NCBI RefSeq assembly: GCF_004359215.1 | Contig: NC_090617.1 | Location: 4,724,415 to 4,738,247 of the forward strand | Origin: Bremia lactucae | Lineage: Eukaryota; Oomycota; Peronosporomycetes; Peronosporales; Peronosporaceae | Direction: 5' to 3' | DNA length: 13,833 bases | Shown: in pieces, positions 1-8,930 of the stretch | How the letters are laid out: every line of letters begins with the position of its first letter | Position numbering within the stretch: the first letter of the stretch is position 1 | The notes under the pieces: model-generated | Seen by the model: only the letters and a program-made list of their open reading frames with translations | What the model was told of the DNA's origin: nothing | Databases searched by the model: none | Made by a program: the position numbers and the translations under genes

Positions 1-107
1 CACAACTCGTGTTGTGCACAGGATTCTTGCTTGAATGATCCACACCAGAACGTTCCATAGCGTCCAGTAGAGACTTAAGGCCCCGAATTAGACATTCACT
101 TCATCGA

Positions 108-284
108 TTAAATGTCGTGACGAGTTGTCATCAGCTCGCTGCGAAGGGCTTGAAGCGCCCAATCGTTCGCCAGTTGGGCGAATGCATTCCCCGCTTGGGC
201 TTCCGACCTTTCGATGCAAGGACTTAGCACCGTTGAAATCACAACGTGACGACGATTACGCTCATTATCCACGTCCTCTCGCAT
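108..284 (-). other. Small unassigned ORF, 58 codons
   Basis: An ATG-to-TAA frame of 58 residues with a plausible amphipathic C-terminal half: alanine- and leucine-rich, with the stretch EAQAGNAFAQLANDWALQAL. An in-frame stop lies a few codons upstream of the ATG, so the frame does not extend as a single exon. I do not recognise the family. No promoter or splice signal decides whether it is a gene, an exon or chance. A shorter plus-strand frame overlaps it (125-349). Confidence 0.15.
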
Positions 285-476
285 ACCACAATGATGTGAC
301 TGCGATCATGTCGACGAGCCGGCGGGCCCGACGAGAAAGCCGGACCTGATTTGTTCTCCCACACCACACCCACTGATGGACTTAAAAGGTGTGAATATCT
401 TCCTCGTGGAGCGCTTCATTAATCTTTGCGACGTAAAAAGAATTTGAATGAGTTGTCATATTTAGTGGCGGAGGTA

Positions 477-1005
477 TCAACCCTCGCATGACAGCTCGGA
501 GTCTCGCTCCCAATTGAAGGCAGACGTTTCGGGTCTCGTCGAAGAGTATGAGACCCATCGGTTATTCCAGAAAGACCTTAATAAATAGCGCTTTGCGCGC
601 TCGTAAAGCAATCGTAAATTATCAACTTCTTCGCGCATCTTATAAGAGGGGCATGTTCTCCAACCGGGATCCCTTATGAGTACTCTCCCTAGGTGCATGA
701 AATGCGCCTTGACGCAGCAAGGGTATGGCATTCTCACGAGAGGCAAGGAAATTCTACCTCTCATGACAAACGGGGAAGCTTGTAGCGTGCACCGATTATG
801 GATCTCTTCTGAAACCGGTCGCGTACCAAAACCAATTGGTCTAGCCAAGCCGAACTGCCTACCCTTAACCCATAACACGCTTGCCTCAGTACTATCAATG
901 TCGATAAAAGACATCGTTGAAGGATTCGCGTTAGTCCTTATCAGGGGCTGCGAAGCCTGGATGAGTCAAGCAGTGGGATTCTGTATCGATCGTTGGTCAT
1001 TCTAG
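477..1005. other. Overlapping antisense ORFs, unassigned
   Basis: Two open frames overlap on opposite strands: 145 codons on the minus strand (477-914) and 109 codons on the plus strand (676-1005), both starting with ATG. The plus frame could extend upstream to about 652 before meeting a stop. Neither shows a signal peptide, a repeat, or a motif that I recognise. Both have mixed third-position use, so the sequence does not clearly favour one strand. At most one is likely to be real. Either could be the decayed remnant of a longer mobile-element ORF. Confidence 0.2.
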
Positions 1006-1182
1006 ACCAATAAATTAAGTTATCAATCAAATCTTCTTCTGAGGAGCAACACGCAACTAATTCCGGTCCCTCAATTCTTGACTAATTAGCAGGCGGACTA
1101 TCATTCCTATGTAAGTGATCTTTACGACCACTTCGTTCTTGGTGATGCGCGTTAGCCTCACCAGCATAATTACCATTGTCGG

Positions 1183-1200
1183 AGTCATCCCAAGATGACT
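1183..1200. repeat. Hairpin, 7-bp stem
   Basis: AGTCATC and GATGACT are perfect inverted repeats separated by CCAA. The hairpin lies 19 bp upstream of the 113-bp tandem unit. No T-run follows, so I do not call it a terminator. Confidence 0.4.
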
Positions 1201-1219
1201 GCTTATGGAGTGGGTCGGA

Positions 1220-1445
1220 CGAACCGAACATCTTTACACGCAACTATTTAATTAATATCAGAACTCACTGGTTTAGCGGTATCGACTCCGAATGACCAGC
1301 AGGCTTTGATAGATGTTTTCAGTCGGACTTTTCGAACCGAACATCTTTACACGCAACTATTTAATTAATATCAGAACTCACTGGTTTAGCGGCATCGACT
1401 CCGAATGACCAGCAGGCTTTGATAGATGTTTTCAGTCGGACTTTT
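1220..1445. repeat. 113-bp tandem duplication ending in T-runs
   Basis: Two head-to-tail copies, 1220-1332 and 1333-1445, differ at one position (T at 1280, C at 1393). Each unit carries imperfect inverted ends: CCGA then ACATCT near the left, AGATGT then TCGG near the right. Each unit ends in GGAC followed by Ts, four in the first copy and ten after the second (1442-1451). The near identity points to a recent duplication, or to homogenisation. No long ORF spans the units. They could be a minisatellite, or a small RNA gene with Pol III-style T-run ends. The sequence alone does not decide. Confidence 0.9.
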
Positions 1446-2800
1446 TTTTTTCGTCCGATTTATAATACACGTACAATCGGTGTTGCAGGCGATGTCTCCT
1501 GAAGCAGGCGCCTGAGCGTCTTCTGTTCTCTTTTATTTTATTAGCAGCCCTTAATTGTGCAGCTGCTCGGTTGGCCACCTTGAAGGCACATCACATGGAC
1601 TTGTTATACATGCGATGAATCAGTTGAAATGTCTTTACCGACCATGAAGTGCTTCCCATATTCAGAGAGACTTCATTTTACTCTGTCACATAATGACAGT
1701 CACTTAAGTGACTGCTGGTATAAAAAAGTACTTATTATTTATTAGTGTTTTCGAACAAGGGGGGTTAATACTAACGAAAGCTTAGCATAGGGAAAAGTGA
1801 AACTCTATCAATATAATTAAGTTCCTTCGTATTGATTTATGATTTATCTGACTTAGTACATCAATTTGAACTATGTATTGCGATTGCGTAATGGGCCAAA
1901 TGACTGACATTAATCAATAAACAGAATTGTCACATCGTCACTACAATATTACCGTGTATGGTAATATGGGCAATATTAAATGTCAAGATTATAATTGTAT
2001 TTCTCCTCTTTTATCCCTCTTAAATAATATTATGTATGTAACCGGGACGCCCGTTGCATCACCAGAAAACCTGAATAGCAAAATGCTTTGGCTGATGCGT
2101 TATCACGCCACCAGTGTTGAGCTCGCTTACTAAACTTCCACGCAAGCTATGTACACCTTCAGTTGCTATTTTTTTTAGCAATTACAAGCTCTTCCTCTGC
2201 ACGTCGCGTACGTAAACAATTCTAAAGCACCTTTGCCTTCACTGTTATCAGTTTAGGTCAGCTAGATCTTAAAGAAAAGTCACCCGTTGCGTGTCGATAT
2301 CCTTCACGGAAGACTTTTGTGCAACGGCGCGAGAATTTGTTGGAGTAAAAAGCGTAACTTTAAGGTGCCTGAACTTATTTTTTTCACATGGATTTAGCAA
2401 ACTCTTCAAATTCAGGAAGATGACGTCGTGCCATCACGTCATCAAATGCTGGACAATGTCAACTCCTCGCGTTACCCCAAGCAGCTGGATATCCTTCCAT
2501 CGTACCTTCGAGCTCGCACGACGGAATAACGCTTAAAAATGTAATCCGAGAACACGCGTGGCAGCTGCAAGCTCCCGCCTACACTCCAAGAGAGGTAGCG
2601 CGAGGTCGCAGTAAACCTCCACCAACACTAGTATTTCCATCCACGATGACCCGTCTCTCTACAAGACCCATCTCTTTGTGAGCGTATCAGTAAAGAAGAA
2701 CCCCAACATCATAATCATCTCACCTCTTCTAGCGTAATCGAGAGGTATAGGAGAGACATCGTTATGAAGCCATAATTAGACCTCTCAGCACCCCATTAGG
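1446..2800. other. AT-rich region, no gene recognised
   Basis: Frames here are short and mostly lack ATG starts (for example 1927-2133 from TTG and 2291-2536 from GTG). Local features are a CAGGCGCCTG palindrome near 1506, an 18-bp palindrome at 1697-1714, and AT-rich sequence from about 1720 to 2040. I see no conserved protein motif, RNA gene or LTR ending in it. Confidence 0.5.
1697..1714. repeat. Perfect 18-bp palindrome
   Basis: CAGTCACTTAAGTGACTG is its own reverse complement and is followed by AT-rich sequence. Similar AAGT/ACTT-centred inverted repeats occur in the LTRs at the right of the window, so it may be a scrap of a related element. Confidence 0.6.
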
Positions 2801-2812
2801 GCAATATGTATT

Positions 2813-3190
2813 TCAACTTGCACAACAGAAGCTTGTCATAATGTTTGTCTGTCTTGGAGCGAGCAGGCTTGGAACGAGGCCTTGTACAGGACAATTATAT
2901 TGCGCGAACCCGACCAATTTTAGCAAAGGTCTACTAGATGCCGCCGCCTCCCACTTGTTGGCACTGCAGTCAGAACGATTGGCACAAGTTTGTAGCCATA
3001 GATTAGTGCGGTATGGCGCAGCTGTGTCGTACCCTATGTCCCGTTTACTATGATAAGAGATGCATTCGCTGCGATGTCTACTAATATGGGTCCGATAAAG
3101 AAGCATTAAAAGGTGCCCAAGGTGAGATTGGGCTGCGACTGCGCTCAACCTCAGTCGACAGGCACTTCCTAAAAATATCCCGTCGACCAT
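2813..3190 (-). other. Open frame continuing from the copia-like relic
   Basis: This 125-codon frame follows in phase directly after the TAA that ends the copia-like relic. Together they form roughly 240 codons interrupted by one stop. That supports a formerly longer coding sequence on the minus strand. I cannot align this part convincingly to the C-terminal tail of copia RNase H, so its identity is open. A 70-codon plus-strand frame (2841-3053) overlaps it. Confidence 0.2.
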
Positions 3191-3532
3191 TTAAGAAGAG
3201 AAAGAGATTGCCTTGCTTTGGAAGCAGTGGGCAAATAGAAATTCGATTATACCATGGCAAACATTGGAATTGAAGTCTATAGCGGCTTCGATGGCGTCGG
3301 CAACGCAGACGTGGTCAGCTGTATATGCGGCCATCTCAGCCGTGGTAAAGCTCGCTACTTGCCAAACATACGCTTGAGAGATGAAACTCAGCAAAAGCCC
3401 CGTCAGATAAATATTTGGTACGAATGGCCAGAAAGCAAAATGCTCGGCTACATCCCAACCCTTCGTGTTGCTGAGATATGTGAGTAAGGTATACACGGAA
3501 CGTCCTACTAAAGCGACTGCGAAGCTGCTACG
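3191..3532 (-). pseudogene. Probable Ty1/copia pol relic (RT end / RNase H)
   Basis: Read on the minus strand, this frame is open from just after a stop at 3533-3535 down to a TAA at 3191-3193. It has no ATG near its beginning, so it is a fragment rather than a complete gene. It resembles the end of copia polyproteins in order. An FAVALVGRS block recalls the RPDI-FAV segment. SNTKGWDVAEH recalls the SNPT-HW segment. YVWQ followed by SFTTAEMAAY and ADAIEAAI recalls the RNase H stretch with W, STAEAEY and EAI. The spacing between the second and third blocks is shorter than usual, so a deletion is implied. After the single TAA the same frame stays open to 2813, but I see no motif there. A chance match is possible; a plus-strand frame (3254-3487) overlaps. 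Confidence 0.4.
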
Positions 3533-3539
3533 CTAATTA

Positions 3540-5160
3540 CATGGGGACGATAGTTCTTGCGCTTATTATAAGTTAGCCTTGGCTAGACTAGCATAGAAGT
3601 AAAGACAATGGCGGTCTAGCTATTGCTGCATCATATTCTCATAGAGCCTCTATATTGTCAAGTTGTGAAATCTGTTAATATGGCCTGCACCTAGACCCGC
3701 GGGTCTGGTGTAATACACAGTAAGCAGAGAAAATTTCTTGCCTTGCAACGGCTACCAAAGCGAAGTCCTACCAAGACGAAGTATGCGTGATACTAGATCA
3801 GCAGCGCCACTCGATTAGAAGTCAGAAAATTTCTTGGCGATGCTTGCAAGCGAATCGGACTTTTAATTCAGTCTTGGTCCAAGAAAGCGACCTTACGAAC
3901 GAGACTTTTAAGGCTGAGAAGATTTTATTCCTCAAGTACATGTATAAGGATCTCAAGAACATTCTTTCTACAAGACATCATGATATTTGTTCCAAATTAC
4001 ATTAATAAATGTGACATTCAACGAATTTGTCGTGCCAGTAGAACGAATGATATTGCGTCTTACCAGCAATGGACAAAAGTGCTTTAAAACTCAATAAGAA
4101 AAGTTTGCTGCTCAAAGAACAATTTTTATGAGAGACAATTCGTCTTGTAAGGGTCTAATAAAAGCACCATGTAGTGATTCTGATAGAATATGCGTGCCAC
4201 CGACCTGTTGATAGGGAATCCGACACGAAATTGAATCGGACCTTGGCAGCGAACAATGTGTAAGTAGGCAGTAGCTGCTGCCGAATGAGCAACACGCTTA
4301 CATCGATCAATTTTGTACATGTGATCACGACGGGTATGTGGGTGAGAGCAATTCGCCTCAATCCAGCCCAATGCTGCCCTACAGACTCTGTGACAACTAA
4401 ACGTCAACATGAAATAGTGAGCATCGAGTTACCTGCATTTACCCGCCTCGTGATAAAACTTGGTGAAAGGCAAAATTTTAGTTACGACACGTGAGTCCCG
4501 GTGATTCCTCGTGCTTTAAATCGAATGTGAAGGGTCTACGCCAGTTTGTAAAGCCTTAGTTGCATCAGAACAGCCGGGGTTATGTTGGCGAAATCACTGT
4601 CTGACCACCCAGAAAGGACGCGGAATAAATTGGTGGAAGGCAACAGTTGATGCGCTCGTTTTAGTGGTGTAGAGACACCGGTATTAGTGTTGCTCGATGA
4701 GACAAAGCGTCTTATCCGCGTCTGACAAAGTGCACAAAAGCAGGCGGATGGTGGCGGTACAGTCCGTGTCAGCTCACACCAAATTTCGTTTAATAAACGC
4801 TACGAAGCTGAATTACCCTTTGCATGGGAAGGAGCTAATGTCGAACAATTAAGCTTCTCTTAGGTGTCGTGTGCACCTGTAAGGCACCGTTGCTAGGTGA
4901 GTAATGGATGTTAACAATTTCAAGGGCTGGCTAAGTGAAGAGCCCATTGTTGTCCGTAATAGATGAGCATTTGGCAGGAAAACATTGTAGTTAGCTATTT
5001 TGGTCGTATTAGTGCAAGGAAGCTAATCTTCCGTCCCTATAATTAAACCTAAGTTTGCGCAACTATAATAAACCTTAACTTAACTTCAGCGATGTTATGG
5101 TAACATCTATCGTCATGTGGCCCGGTAAAGCTCTATGCCTTCAATTACACCGATTTAAAG
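3540..5160. other. No gene recognised
   Basis: The region contains short frames only: 3787-4005 plus from GTG, 4126-4410 minus, 4285-4494 plus. None carries a motif I recognise. A perfect 14-bp palindrome (AGACCCGCGGGTCT) sits at 3693-3706. The gypsy integrase relic to the right makes it plausible that part of this sequence is eroded upstream pol, but I found no reverse transcriptase motif. Confidence 0.4.
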
Positions 5161-5163
5161 GTG

Positions 5164-5235
5164 CAAACCGCTTCCTCGCTGTGCTAGGCTGTGTGCTAAG
5201 TAGAGCGTGGCCGCATTACGACGTGCCCGCCTACA
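5164..5235 (+). mobile_element. LTR 3'-end fragment
   Basis: This 72-bp stretch is about 89% identical, with one single-base indel, to the reverse complement of 7676-7748, the 3' end of the solo LTR. Both end in GCCCGCCTACA, consistent with an LTR terminus ending in CA. Similarity stops to the left of 5164, so the rest of the LTR is missing. The open frame 5097-5312 that crosses it is best read as chance rather than as a gene. Confidence 0.6.
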
Positions 5236-5312
5236 GGGGGAGTTTGGTGGCCAAGCTTGTATCGCTGGGTTGTCGTTTAGATCCACGTCTGCGAACAATT
5301 TCAGTGCATTAA

Positions 5313-5878
5313 GAATTCACCATTTAGCTGTGCCATTGAAGCCCTTGCCGATTTCAACATTTCTTGGAAGCCGATCGTTTTGAACTTCATGCTTGAAATA
5401 CCACCGAATAACAAGATTCGGTCGGAGCTGGTCATTTTTGCCGACCGACTTGACATGGTGGTAGTTTATTAAGAAAATAGAGAAAGAAGAGGAAGCAGCT
5501 CTCCTATATCCAGACCAGTGTAAAGACTACTTGGAATGTACAAGACGCCATTGCAGCAAACCAAGGTTCACGTCGGCAATTTGGCAACATGTTGCTGAGC
5601 TGCTGTTTAGCAAACTTCACCTGTCAACCACTTATCCTACCGAGATCGATGAATAGATCGAGCTGTCGAAGCGGATGAGCTGTATGATTACAGCATCCCA
5701 AACAACTGGAGCAAAGGTTGCCTTTCGCGGAGTTTGCACCGATAATTGTGGAGTCCTTAAAACTATGCCACTCATTTTTTTGCCAGACAGGCACGTGCGC
5801 AGCGTGAGCTTGTGCGGGAAGGACCCATAACAAAATTCAATGCCAAAAGAGTTGCAGAAATGCTCTGTTTATCTGTAG
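5313..5878 (+). pseudogene. Ty3/gypsy integrase relic
   Basis: The integrase core can be followed in order across several frames. WKPIVLNF then SELVIFADRLDMV correspond to the W-I-DF and VFVDRLSKMVH segments. KPRFTSAIWQHVAELL, then KLHLSTTYPTEID, correspond to the DPRFTSAFW and LSTAYHPQTDGQTE segments. ERAVEADELYDYSIPNNWS and LPFAEFA correspond to the stretch before the NNSVH segment. Stops (TAA at about 5469, TAG at 5653) and frame changes near 5470, 5655 and 5715, plus a T7 run near 5775, break it. The first catalytic Asp is replaced by Asn (LNF). The second, normally in SDRD, aligns with Cys (HCSKPRF). Both losses argue that it is inactive. In an intact element this enzyme would insert element cDNA into the genome. 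The polyprotein upstream and any chromodomain downstream are not recognisable. Confidence 0.8.
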
Positions 5879-5879
5879 G

Positions 5880-6690
5880 TTAGCAGTGGCCGCAATACAT
5901 AATCGCGTCAGTTGTCACGGCATGGTATGACTGTGCTCCAAGATTATAATGATAGTTCCAAATTGGTAGCACAGACTCAAGAAAGACCTCGTGGTTGTGA
6001 TATTGGCTAATTTGGAAGACATAACAATATTTCACCTTTTATGGATGTGCGATTTACATCTCACGAAAGACCCACGACGCTATGGTAAGCGCGCAGACAT
6101 ACAGTATTAGGATATATGCAGACCAAAGTGTCGCGGAAACAATGAGCACTTCGGTGTAAGAGACAACGGAACATGTTGTATAAGTGCAAACGCTCTACCA
6201 AAAATAGCTTTAGCTATATGTTTCGCTACTACTATTTTCTTGTCATGATCATCGGTCTGTAAACGATGGTAGAGTAAGTCGAAGTCCTTATATACAGGTC
6301 TATTCTTTCATCATTTATAAAGAGGTATATACAGCCAACGTAGAACCCAAAGTAATTAACTAAAGCGAGATGTGAAATCGCAAGAGATCACTAATCTAGC
6401 GGAGGGGGGGGCGATTTAGCATGTGACGAGAGTGGATGCCGGCATCACTTTACTCAGGCATTGTTCACCATCTTTTAGTACCAACGTACGTGCTACAATT
6501 TAATAATTCCACCACGAAGTTTCATGATCGGTCGATACTGCCACGCCGCAGGACGAGCCCGCAGCGTTTCCTACCCAACATACTTTATACTATCCTTTAC
6601 TTTCAATACGCGCTGGGGTTTCCACACCCTTACACTTGCACACATGTTATACTACTTGGTTCGTGTTTCAAGACAGCTTAACTTTTCATC
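5880..6690. other. No gene recognised
   Basis: No frame carries a recognisable motif. Frames 6436-6681 and 6524-6847 (plus) have many hydrophobic and aromatic residues but resemble nothing I know, and the second runs into the exon-like repeat in a different frame. A G8 run lies near 6404. Confidence 0.4.
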
Positions 6691-6692
6691 AG

Positions 6693-7092
6693 CGTCCCGA
6701 ACGGCGATAAGATACGTCTTGAATCAATCCACACACAGCCACACGGGCATAGCAAGCTGTCTGCAGAATTTTCTTCCGGTGGAAGGCTCAGGCGTGGCAA
6801 AGAGCTTGAAAAACAAAGAGGACTTCGTTTGGAACATCAGCTTCTAGAAGCTTCAAAAGAACGATACACATTTAATCAGGTCGGACCTGTGATGTCTCTT
6901 CGCATGAATATAACCAACGGTAGAGAGCAGGATGTGAAATTTGACTCGGAAAACGAAGCGAAAGCTTTCAATTCTTATTGATGAATGAATAAGCCAGATC
7001 TTCGACTCCTAAATGCGGTGAGAATGCTACACGTCGACGTTGCTGACTTTTTTTCTGCAAATGAGCAGTATCACCAGCTACTGCTGCCCCAT
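6693..7092 (+). pseudogene. Exon-like coding relic, unknown family
   Basis: After a pyrimidine-rich tract and AG (ending at 6692), a frame is open for 96 codons to a TGATGA double stop at 6979-6984. It reopens in phase from 6985 to a TAG at 7093. The translation looks like real protein: a DKIRLESIHT block, a charged helical stretch (RRGKELEKQRGLRLEHQLL), a hydrophilic segment with NITNGREQDVKFDSENEAKAF, then HVDVADFFSANEQYHQLLL. I do not recognise the family. The first part recurs at 8859 with the same splice-acceptor position and the same phase. The double stop could lie in an unrecognised intron, or mark decay. Confidence 0.4.
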
Positions 7093-7192
7093 TAGATCCA
7101 GACAAACAATTGGTAAGAAGGTTGAGAGTATCTATAGTCTTTCGTCCAGCTCGAAGGTAAAGTTTAGTCGCTGCAATACTACCGATTGCATC

Positions 7193-7393
7193 TGGGTAAG
7201 ACTAGGTACACTGCAAGAATGCTTCAATGCTTGGTTGCTTCATATACGTAAACATGTACGAAGGTCATACGCGCACGAAGCGGTACTTAGATCAATTATT
7301 CGTCAGTCATTTGAAAGTTGGTGGCATTCGTTGCACATCTCCAGGTCAAAACGAACCTTCCGCGCGATAAGTACTAACAACGGACGGAGATAA
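7193..7393 (+). pseudogene. Sfi1/W-repeat-like coding block
   Basis: This is the C-terminal half of a frame open from about 7040 to a TAA at 7391. It contains two motifs of the form F-x-x-W: CFNAW at 7220-7234 and SFESWW at 7307-7324, 29 residues apart. The second is preceded by AVLRSIIRQ. That pattern (A, hydrophobic LL/II, then F-x-x-W, in basic helical sequence) matches the centrin-binding repeats of Sfi1-like proteins. Only two units are visible, and the start of the frame is not an ATG. It is in a different frame from the relic at 6693-7092, so joining them needs an intron or a frameshift; GTAAGA and GTAAAG donor-like sites occur between them. It could be part of the same broken gene. 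Confidence 0.3.
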
Positions 7394-7675
7394 GTTCATT
7401 GTTCGATGAGGCCTGATGCTTTAATATCTCGTCTCAATCAAGGTATCCTACCAATCGACTATATACGCACCTCACAGCTGTGCGTATTTCGGCAACTGCA
7501 CCTTACAAAGAGCGTCTTGCTTCCTGAATCAGCTCACAATGTTGTGTACTTAAGAAAAATTTAGTTGAGATTTTATTCTAATCCTTTTATTTTCCTGGGG
7601 TTAAATGCAAAATCAGTTTCTTAATGGCAGAACACCAATTGCAGCACTTATTCAAGAAGTTAAGAAAACCATTCC

Positions 7676-8231
7676 TGTAGGCGGGCACGTCTTAATGCGG
7701 CCGTGCTCTACTTACGCACACACCCTAGCACAGCGGGGAAGCAGTTTGACCGAGTACTCTTGCGTGCAGTGAGATAGTTGTGGTGGGCGCCTTAGCGATC
7801 TTACCCAACGCACTAAGTACTCTGGTATACGTGTCGTCACGGGAGCGGCGATCCGACTCCTCGTGCGCACTTACCAAGTAGAAATAAGTTTTCAGACTGA
7901 TTTATATATAAACGTATTAAATATAAATACCTATTTTAACCAATCATAAAATATCATCTTTGCAGATAACACTAATTAGTACTGCGAGTGTATCTTTCAT
8001 GATACCTCGCGTAACGGATGACGCTAGCCGTCATCATGGATGACGCTAGGCATCATCCCTCCTAACGTGAATGCACCTATGTGCATCACATGCACAAGGG
8101 TGGGTCACAATGTGAACCACACCCAAATGGTGGGTCTAACCACTTTACTTAAGTAATTGACCATCTCCCTAAGTACACAAAGTGCACTTAACGGGGACTG
8201 TGTAACAATAGGGCAACTTTGGCCCATTAAA
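7676..8231 (-). mobile_element. Solo LTR, U3-to-U5 on the minus strand
   Basis: Read on the minus strand it begins TTTAATGGGCC, a worn form of the TGTAACGGGC start seen at 13140, and ends GCCCGCCTACA. The first about 220 bp (8010-8231) align to the left part of the LTR at 13140. No internal region adjoins it, and it is flanked by ATTCC (7671-7675) and ATTTC (8232-8236), which fits a worn 5-bp target duplication. Its U3 is packed with short inverted repeats, for example GATGACG/CGTCATC at 8017-8035. Its 3' part (about 7676-7960) does not resemble the 3' part of the right-hand LTR. Confidence 0.7.
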
Positions 8232-8309
8232 ATTTCATCTTTTTCACCAAATGCAGCAATGACAACAATCTTACCCGCCTATTTTTGCCAATCTAAAAGA
8301 TATTAAATT

Positions 8310-8720
8310 TGTAACGGAGCACTGCCGACTTGTACTGCTTCGTTACAAGTTCACTTCGCAATGCTTCGGTGCGAGGGGTGCCTCACGTCGTTACTTCACG
8401 TACACTAGTACGTGCAGAGGAAGACTCTCTTTATAACACTTGCTTTAAAAAGGATTAAAAGTAAAACTGTTTTTTATATAAGTAAGCTCTTCCTGTTTCG
8501 ACCTATTTGATACTTACTTGATTAAAAACTTATAGAAAACAAGTAAGAAAGTCTTATCTGTCTCTCTCTTTGGGGGTTAACAGTGCTGACTGGACCGCGG
8601 AGCAAGTAGATATAATGGCCTATATCTACCAACGGATAAGCTTTCCAAATATTACTTTGGTAAGTTATATTCTCCAAATATTATCTACCTTCAGATAATA
8701 TATTAAGAGAGGCATTATCC
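8310..8720 (-). mobile_element. LTR 3' portion, second family member
   Basis: On the plus strand this begins TGTAACGGAGC at 8310, the complement of an LTR end reading CTCCGTTACA. The sequence inward matches, at moderate identity, the right part of the LTR at 13349-13798. Shared landmarks are the CTTGTA/TACAAG hairpin, the GTACGTG-type hairpin at 8397-8414, GAGGAAGACT, and the CCAAATATTATCTACCTTCAGA stretch just before the break. The 5' half of the LTR is missing beyond about 8720. It lies 78 bp from the solo LTR in the same orientation. Confidence 0.65.
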
Positions 8721-8752
8721 TCACTAGAGTTTTTATTATCCCCACCGGAGTT
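8714..8752. repeat. 21-bp tandem repeat
   Basis: ATTATCCTCACTAGAGTT (8714-8731) and ATTATCCCCACCGGAGTT (8735-8752) differ at three positions and are 21 bp apart. The same unit occurs inverted at 10116-10149 with the same 21-bp period, so it belongs to a dispersed element, probably an LTR promoter region. Confidence 0.6.
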
Positions 8753-8858
8753 CCGATGTTCCTTTGGTTTTATAGTATGGACTATGGAAATTCAACCACA
8801 CGGTCACAAACATAACACATAAAATTGTATTAGAACTTGAAATTTTTTATTTCCTTAG

Positions 8859-8930
8859 CGACGTCAACAAGTTACGTCTCGACTCAATCCACACATAGCT
8901 ACACACGCATAGCAAGTTATCCGCACACGG
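8859..8930 (+). pseudogene. Second copy of the exon-like block
   Basis: After a TTTTTTATTTCCTTAG acceptor-like tract, the sequence from 8859 repeats the block at 6693. In the 57-bp core (AAG...GCA) 47 bases match. The encoded KLRLDSIHT and HSKLSA are conserved against KIRLESIHT and HSKLSA. One codon between them is TAG here and CAG in the other copy, so this copy is broken. Similarity ends near 8926. Confidence 0.5.

Noticed and set aside
1269..1289. tRNA-like A box (TGGTTTAGCGG) directly followed by a B-box-like GGTATCGACTCC
   Set aside because: The two boxes touch, whereas a tRNA or tRNA-derived SINE needs about 30-60 bp between them, and no cloverleaf can be drawn.
5097..5312. 71-codon plus-strand ORF
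   Set aside because: It crosses the LTR-end fragment, whose other copy contains stops in the matching frame, so it is not a conserved coding sequence.
6524..6847. 107-codon plus-strand ORF
   Set aside because: It overlaps the exon-like repeat in a different frame; the conserved amino acids belong to the other frame.
8305..8792. AAATT at 8305-8309 and 8788-8792 as target duplication of the second LTR
   Set aside because: The sequence next to the right-hand copy does not look like an LTR start, and AT-rich 5-mers match by chance easily here.
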